This document shows, in pieces, positions 14,880-24,176 of a stretch of DNA of 64,000 nucleotides (its first letter is position 1; each line of letters opens with the position of its first letter). The position numbers and the translations under genes are program-made. Source of the stretch: a virus; the IMG/VR virus record IMGVR_UViG_3300032163_000003, positions 1 to 64,000 of that record. The stretch is one strand, 5' to 3'. The notes beneath the pieces were generated by a model that worked only from the letters and a program-made list of their open reading frames with translations, had not been told where the DNA came from and searched no databases.

Positions 14880-15857
14880 ATGCCAGCTTCATACATATAT
14901 TACAATGTTCTTAAGATGTATAAAGGGACTTTAAAGAAGACATACAAAGGGAATACGCATCTTCTTATAGTTCCAATTACTCCAAGGAAATACTTATACT
15001 TAGCTGTAATTGGACAATTAATTGACCAACATGGTTCGTATGCTTGTCATTTAGTTGTTTCTATTCCTTCAAGATTAGTAGATAGTATTATTTCTGGTGA
15101 AGAGGAACATTTTGGTGACAGATACGTAATAGTTGAGAAACTAAAGTGCGAACCACAAATAATTGGAGAAAGTCATTATAATATTGCTTTGGAAAATCCA
15201 GAGAAAGCAAAAAATATTAAGTCTGATTTAACTATTGAATATCATCCAGAGTTTAACCTTGGATCTAAAAAGATTTATGTAGTTACTGGAGAGTTAAAAT
15301 TCGAAACTGAAGAGATTTCTTCGAAAGGTGAAATGGGAATGACCGCAGCTAAGCAGTCAGCTCTTATGGGAAAGAAATCTAGATTTGAGGAACCAGAAAC
15401 TAAACAAGATATTAAAGAGGGACAATATATGGAAAACTCAGATAAACTAAAAGTTGCATTGATGGGGAACATCCAAGAAAGTAATTTACCAAAAAAAGGA
15501 AAACTATTACTTTTAGATCTAGTTTTTGAGAATGAAGATTTAGGACAAACTTTGGAAGTTTTGGAATCATTCGCAGTTATTGATGAGAAAACTAAAGAAA
15601 AGTTAATTAATGAAGTTTGGGCTGACTTCTGGTCAGGAGGAATTTATCGTTTGGCGGGGAGAGGGCTTAGATCTATATTTGACAAGTGCGTTAAAGAATG
15701 TGGATATACAAAAGGGATTTCGTCAAACATTGAAGCAACTGGTAGAAAAATGTGTATCGCAAAATGTAAAGGTCAACTAGAGAAACTAGCAAAAATAGAA
15801 ACTTCTAAAAGAGGAAAAGAGGCAAAAAGAAGAGGGTTAGAAGGGCCCGAAGAATAA
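14880..15857 (+). CDS. Virion-block hypothetical protein with twin CX3C
   Basis: A 325-aa protein starting 4 bases after the gp25 stop. The first 180 residues look beta-rich. A polar linker follows (ISSKGEMGMTAAKQSALMG), then a helical end with CVKEC and CIAKC separated by 17 residues, a twin CX3C helical-hairpin pattern. The tail is very basic (KRGKEAKRRGLEG). No family recognised; its position among baseplate genes suggests a structural or assembly role. Confidence 0.55.
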   Translation: MPASYIYYNVLKMYKGTLKKTYKGNTHLLIVPITPRKYLYLAVIGQLIDQHGSYACHLVVSIPSRLVDSIISGEEEHFGDRYVIVEKLKCEPQIIGESHYNIALENPEKAKNIKSDLTIEYHPEFNLGSKKIYVVTGELKFETEEISSKGEMGMTAAKQSALMGKKSRFEEPETKQDIKEGQYMENSDKLKVALMGNIQESNLPKKGKLLLLDLVFENEDLGQTLEVLESFAVIDEKTKEKLINEVWADFWSGGIYRLAGRGLRSIFDKCVKECGYTKGISSNIEATGRKMCIAKCKGQLEKLAKIETSKRGKEAKRRGLEGPEE

Positions 15858-15888
15858 TATCCAAAGTATTGGATCTGGAGGGATACAG

Positions 15889-16425
15889 ATGGCTTTAGAA
15901 GAAAAATATGTTAAAGAAGCTTGTAGGCTTTTCTTAAAAGAAGCTGCAATTGTTAGTCCAAACTTTAAACGACTTACAGAAGATGACTGGCGAAGACTTA
16001 AAGGATTTATTAATAAACTTACTACAGAAGAAATGGTTAGTTTAGTTTTTGGACCAGAAGCTCTTCAAGAAAAAGAATGGGCAAAATACGCTGGATTGGC
16101 AGTAGCTGGTGGGTTGGCTGGTAGGCATTTAGCTGGTGGTAAAAAAAGATCTGGCCTTTTAGGTGCAGCGGCTGCGACTGGTGCTTATTACTTGTATAAG
16201 AGGTATATTGACCGATGCGCTAGAGGTAATACCCCCCAAGAAGAAGCAAGTTGTCGCGCTTCTAGTGCTCAAAGGGTTATTACCCAATTAAAACAAAATA
16301 TGAAAGATTGTAATGCTTCTGCAACTCCTGAGAACTGCGCTCTAAGACTTCAGGGACAATTGGACAAGTGGCAGAAAATCTATAGCGACCAATCAGTAAA
16401 AGCTCATGGGGTGGGTAGGAAGTAG
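15889..16425 (+). CDS. Gly/Ala-rich hydrophobic virion-associated protein
   Basis: A 178-aa protein. The N-terminus is an amphipathic helix (MALEEKYVKEACRLFLKEAA). Then comes a Gly/Ala hydrophobic stretch (AGLAVAGGLAGRHLAGG ... LLGAAAATGAYYLYKRY, about residues 68-106) and a helical end with four spaced cysteines. This plan matches the proteins at 36358, 36899 and 37341. It could be a membrane-active internal or ejected protein; unknown. Confidence 0.55.
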   Translation: MALEEKYVKEACRLFLKEAAIVSPNFKRLTEDDWRRLKGFINKLTTEEMVSLVFGPEALQEKEWAKYAGLAVAGGLAGRHLAGGKKRSGLLGAAAATGAYYLYKRYIDRCARGNTPQEEASCRASSAQRVITQLKQNMKDCNASATPENCALRLQGQLDKWQKIYSDQSVKAHGVGRK

Positions 16426-16426
16426 T

Positions 16427-17077
16427 ATGCAGAACTACAAAAGACTTTATGATTACATGGGTGATTATTGGAAGTTACTCTACGACATTTATCCGAAATT
16501 TGGGATTGCATATCTTTGCACATATTATAACATTAACAAAGATAAGACTACTTGGGATGATGAATTCTTAATGGGAGGTTACTACGAAAAGTTTGGAAAT
16601 CTTTCAGGAATAAAGTTTGATAAGTATCTTATACTACCTGTTTATTTTACAGAAGAAACTACAACCGACTGGGATGCTCAAATGGAAGGTTATATCAATG
16701 AAGGTCAATCTTCAATCACACTGCCCTGGAACTATGGAATTACACCGTATGCGAACGACCAGGTATTCTTTGATCAAAAACCTTTAATTACGCCAAGCGA
16801 TCCAAACATCAACCCCCTTTTTGGAGTAACAGGACTACAAAAAATTGCTCACCAAGAAAAAACATTTTGGAAGTTAAAACTAAATATAGAGCAAAGCATG
16901 ACTACCAATCATATAGATGACCAAGTAGCAAATACTTATGTTTTCTTTGACTATACAAAGAAAATTTATAATGTTCCTCAATCCCAGACATTAACTAGGA
17001 TGTTAGTAAAAAATGAAACTATCCGCAGAGTTCTTAAAAATAGATACGACGACAACAGCGGATTTTATTTCTTATAA
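16427..17077 (+). CDS. Virion structural protein in baseplate block
   Basis: A 216-aa aromatic-rich protein beginning MQNYKRLYDYMGDYW, chosen for its AGGAAGTAGT ribosome binding site. YDIYPKFGIAYLCTYYNIN and LPVYFTEETTTDWDAQMEGY read like a phage structural protein placed between gp25 and gp6. In T4 the wedge protein gp53 is also nearby, but I see no convincing gp53 signature. Baseplate component by position. Confidence 0.5.
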   Translation: MQNYKRLYDYMGDYWKLLYDIYPKFGIAYLCTYYNINKDKTTWDDEFLMGGYYEKFGNLSGIKFDKYLILPVYFTEETTTDWDAQMEGYINEGQSSITLPWNYGITPYANDQVFFDQKPLITPSDPNINPLFGVTGLQKIAHQEKTFWKLKLNIEQSMTTNHIDDQVANTYVFFDYTKKIYNVPQSQTLTRMLVKNETIRRVLKNRYDDNSGFYFL

Positions 17078-17091
17078 GGGAGTAAAAGACC

Positions 17092-19572
17092 TTGGCTGAG
17101 ACTACGCTTTCAAATCAAATCTTTCTTTCTAGAGATCAGACAAGACTTCAGATAATTGAATACTTAAAAACATATCTGGAGGTTGAGAATGTTGATCTTG
17201 CAAAGAGTTCCTTCCTGTCATTCATTGTAAATGTCTTATCCACTTTGACTTCTAACTTGCTTTTTTACGAAACATCTGTTTATAAAGAATTCTTTTTAAC
17301 TACTGCGCAACTGCCAGATTCTATTCTAAATCTTTCTAGTTTCTTAGGATACAGTTCTACTAACGCTACTTACGCAGAAACAGATTTGTTAATAAGAGTT
17401 CCTTTAAAGTTTACAGACAGCCACATAAGATTTGTTATCCCAAAAAACTTTAATTTCTACGCTGGAAATATTCAGTTTACAACTTACTATAGAACAGAAG
17501 TCACTGTCCTAAACAATAATAGCGCTACTGTTGTGATACAAGAAGAAGATAGAATCTATAACATTCCTGTAAATGTAGATACTACAGCGAATATGGACTT
17601 TTCGTTCCTTCTTCCTGTGAGACAGTATAAACAAACAACTCAAGAGTTCCAGGTAGACTCAGATCTAAAAGCATTCCAGTTCTTTACTATTGATGTTCCT
17701 ATTAAAGGAAAAGTTCAATCTTTAATCGTATCTGTTAGAGATCCCGGAGGAACAGAAGACAAGATCTATAAACAGTTTAGTAGTCTTTACTTGATGTCAT
17801 CTACTGACTACGGTTATGTTTCTAGAAAGACAGCAAAAGGTAGAAGGCTATTCTTTGGAAACGGTCTCATTGGTGTTCAGCCTCTACCAGGATCCGCAGT
17901 AACAGTCCTAATAAATGAGACAGAAGGTTTAGGAGGGAATGTTATTGCAGGTTCACTGAAACGAGGAGACAGAATCTATTACACACCTTCAACATCCCTT
18001 CAAACAAAAATTATAGAATATACAGTAAACAACCCAAGTGGTGCTACTGGAGGAACAGACGAAGAAGACTTAGAAGAAACAAGAAGTAATTCAATCATTA
18101 GTCTAACAGCTTTAAATAGACTTGTGTCGGAACTAGATTACAAAAACGCAAACTATATTGTTCCATTCTCAGCAATGGCGTTAAATCCAATTGCCGTGTT
18201 AAAAAGATCAGATGTCAAAACAAATGAAATTCAACTATATATGCCTCTGGTTTATAATGATTCGTTAGTTCCTACAAGAAACGAAAAAATTTCAGTTCCT
18301 TATGGAACAACTTTCCTTCCAAGAGGAACAGTTATTACAGATTCAGTTCTGATGGAATACATAACACTATTTGATATTACTCTCGACTATATCAATAGTG
18401 TCGCAAACTTTCACTACATAATGTACAAGATAAATCAAACTCTCACTTTAGTAAGTAGTTATGGATCATCTTACGTTATGTCAGCGGGTGAAGTTAATAT
18501 CTCAAAATCTGGATTAACAGCTACTTTTGAAGTTCCATACTTTACAACAGAAATAGACTATACGACAACAACTTGTATAATGGAATTCTTAGAAACAGAC
18601 GAAACATTTACAATGACAAACGATACAATAAATAAAAAATTTATTTATACATTCACAGACTACACAAACATTCCAGAAGGAGACTTAACACTATTATTTA
18701 CAATTAGTCATATTTCAAATCAAGTAGCGACTTACTCATCTACTGTAGTTTTCAGAAAAGATTTAAAAGATATAATGATGTCAAATGTTAAGATTGATTC
18801 AACAAGCGCAATTATTTTTGACATACCAGTGGTCGAAAAAAGTTATTACAATATGGTAGACAAGCAAGAATTTGAGTCCTATGTTCTGCAGAATATGATG
18901 GTAGGTATGGAAACATATCGATATAGGATGCTTACGGATTTCACAAATGTTAAGTTTGTTAATACCTACGGACAAATGCAGAACATGAAATATAATAAGG
19001 TCACCAAACCTTCGGTGAAAGATATTAGAAACGATCCGCCTTCTAGTCCAAGTTTGGGCGATAGATATATTGTCGGAGAAACTTCTAGTATAGAATGGAT
19101 GGGACAAAAAAATAACATTGCGCAACTATCAGATACTACTTCTAACATTTGGACATTCTTTGAACCAAAGACTGACGAAACTATATTTGTAGTTTCATAC
19201 AATGATAAGTATCTATTTACTGGGCAGAGTTGGGTTCTTCCTAGATTTACTTGTCCACTTCAGATAAAAGCAGAAGTCTTTAAAAAAGAGACATTTATTG
19301 GATCTGATACGGAACTAACTGCGAAAATTAAAAATGCTCTTGTGCAAGTATTTAGACCAAAGTTTGGACCTAACGCAGCAATTTATAGATCTCAAATTAT
19401 CAGAGTAGTGCAGAGTATCGAGGGTGTAGACCACTGTCAACTTATCTTTCCAACATCTGACGTTTTCTTTAACTTTGACATTATGACAGATTTAACTCAA
19501 GAACAATTACTTGAATTCTCTCCCGAGTATGTATACTTTACAATTACAGATATTAGTTTAAAGATTATTTAA
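17092..19572 (+). CDS. Baseplate wedge protein gp6-like (J-like)
   Basis: An 826-aa protein. The N-terminal region FLSRDQTRLQIIEYLKTYLE, LSFIVNVLSTLTSNLLFYET and FLTTAQLPDSILNLSSFLGY is the conserved start of gp6/baseplate-J-like proteins. The C-terminus KPRFG-like VFRPKFGPNAAIYRSQIIRV, followed by GVDHCQL, matches the family end. gp6 forms the inner ring of the wedge. Translation starts at TTG behind AAGGGAG. It is longer than T4 gp6 (660 aa), with inserted beta domains between about residues 430 and 640. Confidence 0.85.
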   Translation: MAETTLSNQIFLSRDQTRLQIIEYLKTYLEVENVDLAKSSFLSFIVNVLSTLTSNLLFYETSVYKEFFLTTAQLPDSILNLSSFLGYSSTNATYAETDLLIRVPLKFTDSHIRFVIPKNFNFYAGNIQFTTYYRTEVTVLNNNSATVVIQEEDRIYNIPVNVDTTANMDFSFLLPVRQYKQTTQEFQVDSDLKAFQFFTIDVPIKGKVQSLIVSVRDPGGTEDKIYKQFSSLYLMSSTDYGYVSRKTAKGRRLFFGNGLIGVQPLPGSAVTVLINETEGLGGNVIAGSLKRGDRIYYTPSTSLQTKIIEYTVNNPSGATGGTDEEDLEETRSNSIISLTALNRLVSELDYKNANYIVPFSAMALNPIAVLKRSDVKTNEIQLYMPLVYNDSLVPTRNEKISVPYGTTFLPRGTVITDSVLMEYITLFDITLDYINSVANFHYIMYKINQTLTLVSSYGSSYVMSAGEVNISKSGLTATFEVPYFTTEIDYTTTTCIMEFLETDETFTMTNDTINKKFIYTFTDYTNIPEGDLTLLFTISHISNQVATYSSTVVFRKDLKDIMMSNVKIDSTSAIIFDIPVVEKSYYNMVDKQEFESYVLQNMMVGMETYRYRMLTDFTNVKFVNTYGQMQNMKYNKVTKPSVKDIRNDPPSSPSLGDRYIVGETSSIEWMGQKNNIAQLSDTTSNIWTFFEPKTDETIFVVSYNDKYLFTGQSWVLPRFTCPLQIKAEVFKKETFIGSDTELTAKIKNALVQVFRPKFGPNAAIYRSQIIRVVQSIEGVDHCQLIFPTSDVFFNFDIMTDLTQEQLLEFSPEYVYFTITDISLKII

Positions 19573-19582
19573 GGAAATCGAA

Positions 19583-20326
19583 ATGAAATTATGTGAATGT
19601 GGGTGTGGTCAAGAAGTAAAAAAAGAAAAAAATAGATTTATTAGTGGGCATAATCGAAAAGGAACAAAACAATCTAATTTTCAAAAACAAAGAGTTTCAG
19701 AGTCTAACAAAGGAAAGAAAAAAGAAAAGGCAGTCAAAGTCAGTAATAAAAAGTTGCTTTGTAACTATGGGTGTGGACAAGAAGTCAAATTCCAATTTAA
19801 GAATGAAAAATATTGCTGTAATGACAATGTTTCAAAATGTTTGAATATTTCAGAAAGAATTAGAAAAAAAATTAAAGGAAGAAAACAAAGCAAAGAAAGT
19901 ATAGAAAAAAGGTCAAACAAAGGGAAAAAGATTCATAGTAAAAAACATAAAGAAGAATTAAGTCTTTGGATGAAAGAAAATTATAGTTATATACACAAAT
20001 TTATTAAAAAAGTTTCTTCTGGAGAACTCAAACTTAGAGAAATAGTTAAAATTTTATATCCAGCATCAGAACACACACATAGAATTCTTAATTATGATAT
20101 AGATATTACTATTCCTGAATGTAAAATTGCTATCGAATATGATGGGTGGTATCATTTTGATACAGAAGGACATAAAGAATATCATAAGAAGAGACAACAA
20201 GAAATCGAAGAAGAAGAAGGATGGAAGTTCTTAAGATATAATATTTTTCAGAAGTTTCCAACAAAAGAACAAGTTAACGAAGATATTTTAAAATTGCTTG
20301 GAGATAAAAATCATGAAAGCTTTTAG
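19583..20326 (+). CDS. Homing endonuclease, Vsr-like, MKLC family
   Basis: A 247-aa lysine-rich protein. It has two N-terminal zinc modules (MKLCECGCGQEVK and LLCNYGCGQEVKFQ), NUMOD3-like repeats (RKKIKGRKQSKESIEKRSNK) and a C-terminal nuclease domain (CKIAIEYDGWYHFD, then WKFLRYNIF). That pattern resembles EDxHD/Vsr-type homing nucleases such as I-Bth0305I. Its closest relative in the window is the gene at 37820. It lies between the gp6-like gene and a leader-family gene, overlapping the latter by 14 bases, so it was inserted without breaking either. Confidence 0.8.
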   Translation: MKLCECGCGQEVKKEKNRFISGHNRKGTKQSNFQKQRVSESNKGKKKEKAVKVSNKKLLCNYGCGQEVKFQFKNEKYCCNDNVSKCLNISERIRKKIKGRKQSKESIEKRSNKGKKIHSKKHKEELSLWMKENYSYIHKFIKKVSSGELKLREIVKILYPASEHTHRILNYDIDITIPECKIAIEYDGWYHFDTEGHKEYHKKRQQEIEEEEGWKFLRYNIFQKFPTKEQVNEDILKLLGDKNHESF

Positions 20327-20585
20327 TTTCTACCAACTACTAGAAAAACTAGATAAAGAATTAGAACAGATAAACCTCCAACCTTATAAAGCTGGTATGT
20401 TTACACCAGCAGAAGATGAAGAAGATGAAAATATGGAAGAGATGGCTGCTCCAGGTTGGGAAGGTTCAGTTAAGAAAATGAAAAAACACAAAGATATTAC
20501 AAATCCTTGGGCGTTGTCCTGGTTTATGAAGAAACAAGGTGCTCATCCACATTATACAAAAAGTGGCAAAAAGAAAGACGAATAA
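20313..20585 (+). CDS. FSFY-leader protein with GWEGSVKKMKKH domain
   Basis: A 90-aa protein beginning MKAFSFYQLLEKLDKELEQ, the same leader as the cluster at 33.5-37.8 kb, including the L-L-E tripeptide. The acidic middle is followed by PGWEGSVKKMKKHKDITNPW and ALSWFMKKQGAHPHYTKSG. This C-terminal motif is widespread in tailed-phage virion proteins. The start is chosen for the leader, and it lies inside the end of the upstream endonuclease gene. Probably a packaged or scaffold-associated protein (inference). Confidence 0.65.
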   Translation: MKAFSFYQLLEKLDKELEQINLQPYKAGMFTPAEDEEDENMEEMAAPGWEGSVKKMKKHKDITNPWALSWFMKKQGAHPHYTKSGKKKDE

Positions 20586-21376
20586 TGAAATCTACTCTTA
20601 ATGACATAGAATCTTTCTACGACAAACTTCTGAATGTTTGTAAGGAAAAGGATTTCTCTGTTAAAACATTAGGAAAAGTTGGAAAAAAATATCCATATCC
20701 AATTTACTTTGTAGATAGAGATGTTCGAATAGGACCAAAGATTTTAGTTTCATCCGGGTTTCACGGGAACGAGCCCGCTGGACCTTGGAGTATTATTTCT
20801 TTCTTAACGAATCTAGATTTAAACTTTATTTCTGGTGTTGATGTTTCTTTTCTTCCACTAGTAAATCCAACCGGGTTCGTAAACAATATAAGAGAAAATG
20901 AAGAAGGGTTGGATTCCAACAGGGGATATATGATTCCGGAGAATAGAGTCGATCTTCTTAAACCTCTAACCAAAGAAGGAAAGATCTTAAAAGATCATGA
21001 AGACTTATTAGCTGGTTCTTCTAAAGATGGACTTATTTGCTTACATGAAGCTCCAGTAATGCAAGAAACGTTTTTTGTTTATGGGTATGAAAACTCTAGT
21101 AAATCAGGCGAATTCACAAAACTATTTAGAGACATTGAATTAAAATACTTTAAGCCTTATCCTGATGGGTTAACAAGAAGAGGACTTACAACTAAAGAAG
21201 GAATAATTCTTCACAATTATGATGGAGGATTTCAAGATTGGCTTTTTAGAGAAAAAAGAATAGAACAAGCAATAGTTACAGAAACTCCTTCAAATAACCA
21301 ACCATTTAATTACAGGTTAGAAGTAAACGTAAAACTAATAGAAACATTTATAAACTACTTTAAGGAAAAAGTTTAA
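20585..21376 (+). CDS. M14/AstE-type zinc carboxypeptidase-like protein
   Basis: A 263-aa protein. SSGFHGNEPAGPW (H60, E63) is the HxxE zinc motif of M14 peptidases and the aspartoacylase/AstE group. NPTGF and DSNRGY follow as in the family's substrate site, LHEAP supplies a possible third ligand, and VTETPS near the C-terminus supplies the catalytic glutamate. The ATG overlaps the preceding stop (TAATG). Phage M14-like enzymes often cut peptidoglycan peptides, so a role at the tail tip or in lysis is plausible. Confidence 0.75.
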   Translation: MKSTLNDIESFYDKLLNVCKEKDFSVKTLGKVGKKYPYPIYFVDRDVRIGPKILVSSGFHGNEPAGPWSIISFLTNLDLNFISGVDVSFLPLVNPTGFVNNIRENEEGLDSNRGYMIPENRVDLLKPLTKEGKILKDHEDLLAGSSKDGLICLHEAPVMQETFFVYGYENSSKSGEFTKLFRDIELKYFKPYPDGLTRRGLTTKEGIILHNYDGGFQDWLFREKRIEQAIVTETPSNNQPFNYRLEVNVKLIETFINYFKEKV

Positions 21377-21384
21377 CAAATGCT

Positions 21385-22509
21385 ATGGAAGAACTTCTTA
21401 AGATTGCAAAGCCAGACTTTCCAAAACTAAGCAAAATTATACGTCACATTGCTGGTATTCATTTATCTAACCTTTCAGAACCATGCTATTTTCCAGATCA
21501 TAAAGTCTATTACTTTGAGTTTCTAAATGCACTAACTTTGACAGACCAAGATGTTAAACAATGGATCAAATACTTCTGGAAAGGGATGCCTCAAGCGAAA
21601 GCTGGAATTCAAACAAGAACAACTCCAATGCTTCTAGCATTTCTTATGTGGTTGTTCTTAAAAGAGAAAAATCAACTTTCTTACGAATCTACTATGATAT
21701 TCTTTACTGAAGTAATGTATGCTAATTCGATGCAAGGATCATTTCCAAAGTTTTGTAATATAGATGTTTTCAGGTATACATTAGACCATTTAGCAAAAAC
21801 ACATCTTTTTGTTCGAGAAAAAACTATCTCGGGTGCTATTTTTCACCTTTCCAAAGAAATGATGAAGAAACATACAGAGACTATAAGAAATGTAGATAAA
21901 TTAAGAATAAGTATGTTTATGCAAGAATTAAGAACTAGAATAAATCAAAGCGTTTGGAGTTTTGCTGAACAATACTATATCAACGCTGAAGAAGGGAAAA
22001 AATACACAACTCCGTGGGAAACAGAGGAAGGTAAAGGAGAAGCAGTAGCTCCTGCTGTAGAAAATGTGGAAAGGATTGCTACTGAAATTGCTCGAAGGAT
22101 CACAATTTATGGTGAGATCAACCCTCAAAATTTGGAAACTGCTCAGAAATTGACCAAGATTTCAGGCACTTTTGCTGCCGACATTGCGAAACAAGTATCT
22201 ATACCAGAACACAAAGAAGATGTCAAATTAATTATAGAACTGTTCTTGAGAGAGTTAAGAAGTGTAAAACAAATTTGCGGTAGAGACTTCTTTGGGATGG
22301 TAACAAGTCTTCTTTCAATTAAAAGAACTACTAGACAAGTTTATTTTAAGAAGGAAGTAACATCTTTGCTTCTTAAGGTTCTTAGACAAAGTAAACAAGA
22401 AAAAAAGTTTTTGGGACTTACTAGACAAACTCAATTTAGTGCTATCACATTCCTGTCTCTATACATAATGTTATTTGCTAGACAAACATTATGCCCAGAA
22501 GCAAAGTAA
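21385..22509 (+). CDS. Helical hypothetical protein (374 aa)
   Basis: A largely alpha-helical protein with no recognised domain. It begins MEELLKIAKPDFPKLSK and includes VERIATEIARRITIYGEINP and LIIELFLRELRSVKQICG. It ends the rightward unit and runs straight into a strong bidirectional terminator. Co-orientation with baseplate genes suggests a virion or assembly role, but nothing more can be said. Confidence 0.55.
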   Translation: MEELLKIAKPDFPKLSKIIRHIAGIHLSNLSEPCYFPDHKVYYFEFLNALTLTDQDVKQWIKYFWKGMPQAKAGIQTRTTPMLLAFLMWLFLKEKNQLSYESTMIFFTEVMYANSMQGSFPKFCNIDVFRYTLDHLAKTHLFVREKTISGAIFHLSKEMMKKHTETIRNVDKLRISMFMQELRTRINQSVWSFAEQYYINAEEGKKYTTPWETEEGKGEAVAPAVENVERIATEIARRITIYGEINPQNLETAQKLTKISGTFAADIAKQVSIPEHKEDVKLIIELFLRELRSVKQICGRDFFGMVTSLLSIKRTTRQVYFKKEVTSLLLKVLRQSKQEKKFLGLTRQTQFSAITFLSLYIMLFARQTLCPEAK

Positions 22510-22551
22510 AAAAGAGTCCGGAACTATACAACTGTTCCGGACTCTTTTTTT
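22508..22551. terminator. Bidirectional terminator between convergent genes
   Basis: AAAGAGTCCGGAAC, a 9-base loop, then GTTCCGGACTCTTT, with A-run and T-run flanks. It serves the rightward gene ending at 22509 and the leftward gene ending at 22550. Its stem is nearly the same as that at 23027-23070. Confidence 0.9.
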
Positions 22552-22951
22552 AATTCCAAATTCCGCCAGGGTTTTCAAAGTTTAGAGGGTCTACTGGTTT
22601 TTTCCCCATGTGCGCCAATATTTCCTTTCCCATCGAACAATTCGCGCAGTCTCCATCACAATCTTCTTTCTCGGACTTTGTGGTTGGACGATCAAATTTT
22701 GTCCATAGAAAAGCCACAACCCATTTAGCGTCTTCTGGCGAATCCGTAATGATTTCTCTCGAAAGAAGCTCATCTCTGAATTCCTTGTTAATTATAAAAA
22801 ACGGATTTTGGGTTGCATCAAAGGGATTCCATTTCTCTCTTGGTCCTTTTTCTAAACCCTTCCAGAAAGTTTCTAACTTCTCACTAAACTTTAATTCTCT
22901 CCATACTTGTTTCGCTGCCATAAAAAACTTCAACCTCTTCTCAAAACTCAT
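22550..22951 (-). CDS. Hypothetical protein with Cys motif (133 aa)
   Basis: A helical N-terminus (MSFEKRLKFFMAAKQVWREL) and the cysteine knuckle CDGDCANCSMGKE near residue 98. Not recognised. It is a one-gene leftward unit, with its own TATATATAT element about 50 bases upstream and the terminators at 22508 and 23027 on both sides. Confidence 0.55.
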   Translation of the reverse strand: MSFEKRLKFFMAAKQVWRELKFSEKLETFWKGLEKGPREKWNPFDATQNPFFIINKEFRDELLSREIITDSPEDAKWVVAFLWTKFDRPTTKSEKEDCDGDCANCSMGKEILAHMGKKPVDPLNFENPGGIWN

Positions 22952-23001
22952 ACTTCCTCCTTTTAGTAATTGAAATAAAATAATCTTTCCTATCTAGTAA
23001 G

Positions 23002-23015
23002 TAATATATATATAG
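23002..23015 (-). promoter_or_regulatory. TATATATATAT promoter element
   Basis: Read on the minus strand it is CTATATATATATTACTTACT, followed by GATAGGAAAGATT, resembling the boxes at 28578 and 52627. The gene starting at 22951 begins about 50 bases downstream behind AAAAGGAGGAAGT. Confidence 0.55.
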
Positions 23016-23026
23016 AAGATCAACGT

Positions 23027-23070
23027 AAAAAAGAGTCCAGAACTAAAAAAGAAATTCTGGACTCTTAAAT
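23027..23070. terminator. Terminator hairpin
   Basis: AAGAGTCCAGAA / TTCTGGACTCTT with a 12-base A-rich loop. It ends the leftward unit beginning at 23622. The stem differs from the terminator at 22508 by a single base in the paired core, so one may be a copy of the other. Confidence 0.8.
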
Positions 23071-23076
23071 TTACTT

Positions 23077-23622
23077 TTATGTTTCCGCTCTTACAGGTGT
23101 ACTCACAACATGTTTCTGACTAGAAGCTGCTTTAATCTGAGCTAACCTTTGTTGTCCTGTTTTTCTCAAAACTTTTTGAGTAAAAGGTTTGTCCCCAATT
23201 TTTGCTGCTGCTATCCTTTTCTGAACCCACGGCGGTTGAGGTCTATCTTTAGTTAAATAATTTTTAACACCTTGCCAGTTTATCTCTTGCAATTCTGAGT
23301 CTTGTACATAAGTTAAGTACGCTTCAATTAACTCTGCTTCTTTAAGATGTTTCTTTTTCTTCTTGGTTCCAATTGTAGCAGTAAAGAACCCACTACCGTC
23401 TGGAAGTCTTACCACTCCAGATTTTGTCTTGGTTACTATTCCTTCTTTAACTTCTTCTGGTTCTTCTAACCTCTGCATCATCTCACCACACTTTGGACAG
23501 GAGTAATGCTGACAAGGAACACCTATGTGATGAACAGATTCAAATCCACATTTAGGACATTTGCATTCCGAATATACAACATCCAGATTTTGTTCTAAAA
23601 CTAAAGGAACCCACGATTTCAT
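23077..23622 (-). CDS. Zinc-ribbon protein with basic C-terminus
   Basis: A 181-aa protein starting MKSWVPLVLEQNLDVVY, behind AATAGGAGATATAAA. CKCPKCGFESVHHIGVPCQH then YSCPKCGEMM (residues 21-50) form a His/Cys-rich zinc ribbon. A GTKKKKKHLKEAEL segment and a basic C-terminal part follow. Likely nucleic-acid binding, but no family is recognised. Confidence 0.6.
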   Translation of the reverse strand: MKSWVPLVLEQNLDVVYSECKCPKCGFESVHHIGVPCQHYSCPKCGEMMQRLEEPEEVKEGIVTKTKSGVVRLPDGSGFFTATIGTKKKKKHLKEAELIEAYLTYVQDSELQEINWQGVKNYLTKDRPQPPWVQKRIAAAKIGDKPFTQKVLRKTGQQRLAQIKAASSQKHVVSTPVRAET

Positions 23623-23691
23623 TTTATATCTCCTATTTAAAATATAATACAATTTATTTTAATATTGGTATTTGCTGTTTTGGATTTTGTT

Positions 23692-24090
23692 TCACACTTC
23701 GTCAACAATAAACTTCTCCAGAACACTCATCGCTACTGCAGGTAATTTCAGGTCTCCGAATTGATCCAGACTAAATTTATAAACGTCGATCTCAATTTCT
23801 TCCTTACCAAGCTCGGCGAATACTTTTTCAAATTCAATCCTTTTCTCTGGTTCAAATTCATACTGAGTTTTTTCGACATTGAGTTTCATCTCACCTTTTT
23901 CGTCCGTAATAACATACCTCTCGATGAGCTTTTTCCTAGCTTCCTCAAATTCCAGAAATTCTTTGTTTACACCTTTCAAAACCCGATTTAACCAGTACGC
24001 AGTTTTTACTGGTAATGGATTCTGGGCTAGAAAAATAAGCACTTGATGAATTCCTGATAACTCTTCCAATTTGATCTTTTCTTTTTGCAT
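23692..24090 (-). CDS. Hypothetical protein, DUF1617-like
   Basis: A 132-aa protein. The segment PLPVKTAYWLNRVLKGVNKE followed by FEEARKKLIERYVITDE resembles the small phage proteins of the DUF1617 type, which lie near tail-fibre genes. Its location beside the fibre module agrees. The match is from memory of the pattern only. Possible fibre assembly factor. Confidence 0.5.
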   Translation of the reverse strand: MQKEKIKLEELSGIHQVLIFLAQNPLPVKTAYWLNRVLKGVNKEFLEFEEARKKLIERYVITDEKGEMKLNVEKTQYEFEPEKRIEFEKVFAELGKEEIEIDVYKFSLDQFGDLKLPAVAMSVLEKFIVDEV

Positions 24091-24176
24091 ATTATTCTCC
24101 TTCTCTTTTTGTTCTTACGATGACATTATCAAACCATGAGTTTTTGCACAACGCATCCTAAATAATTGCCTTTTGT

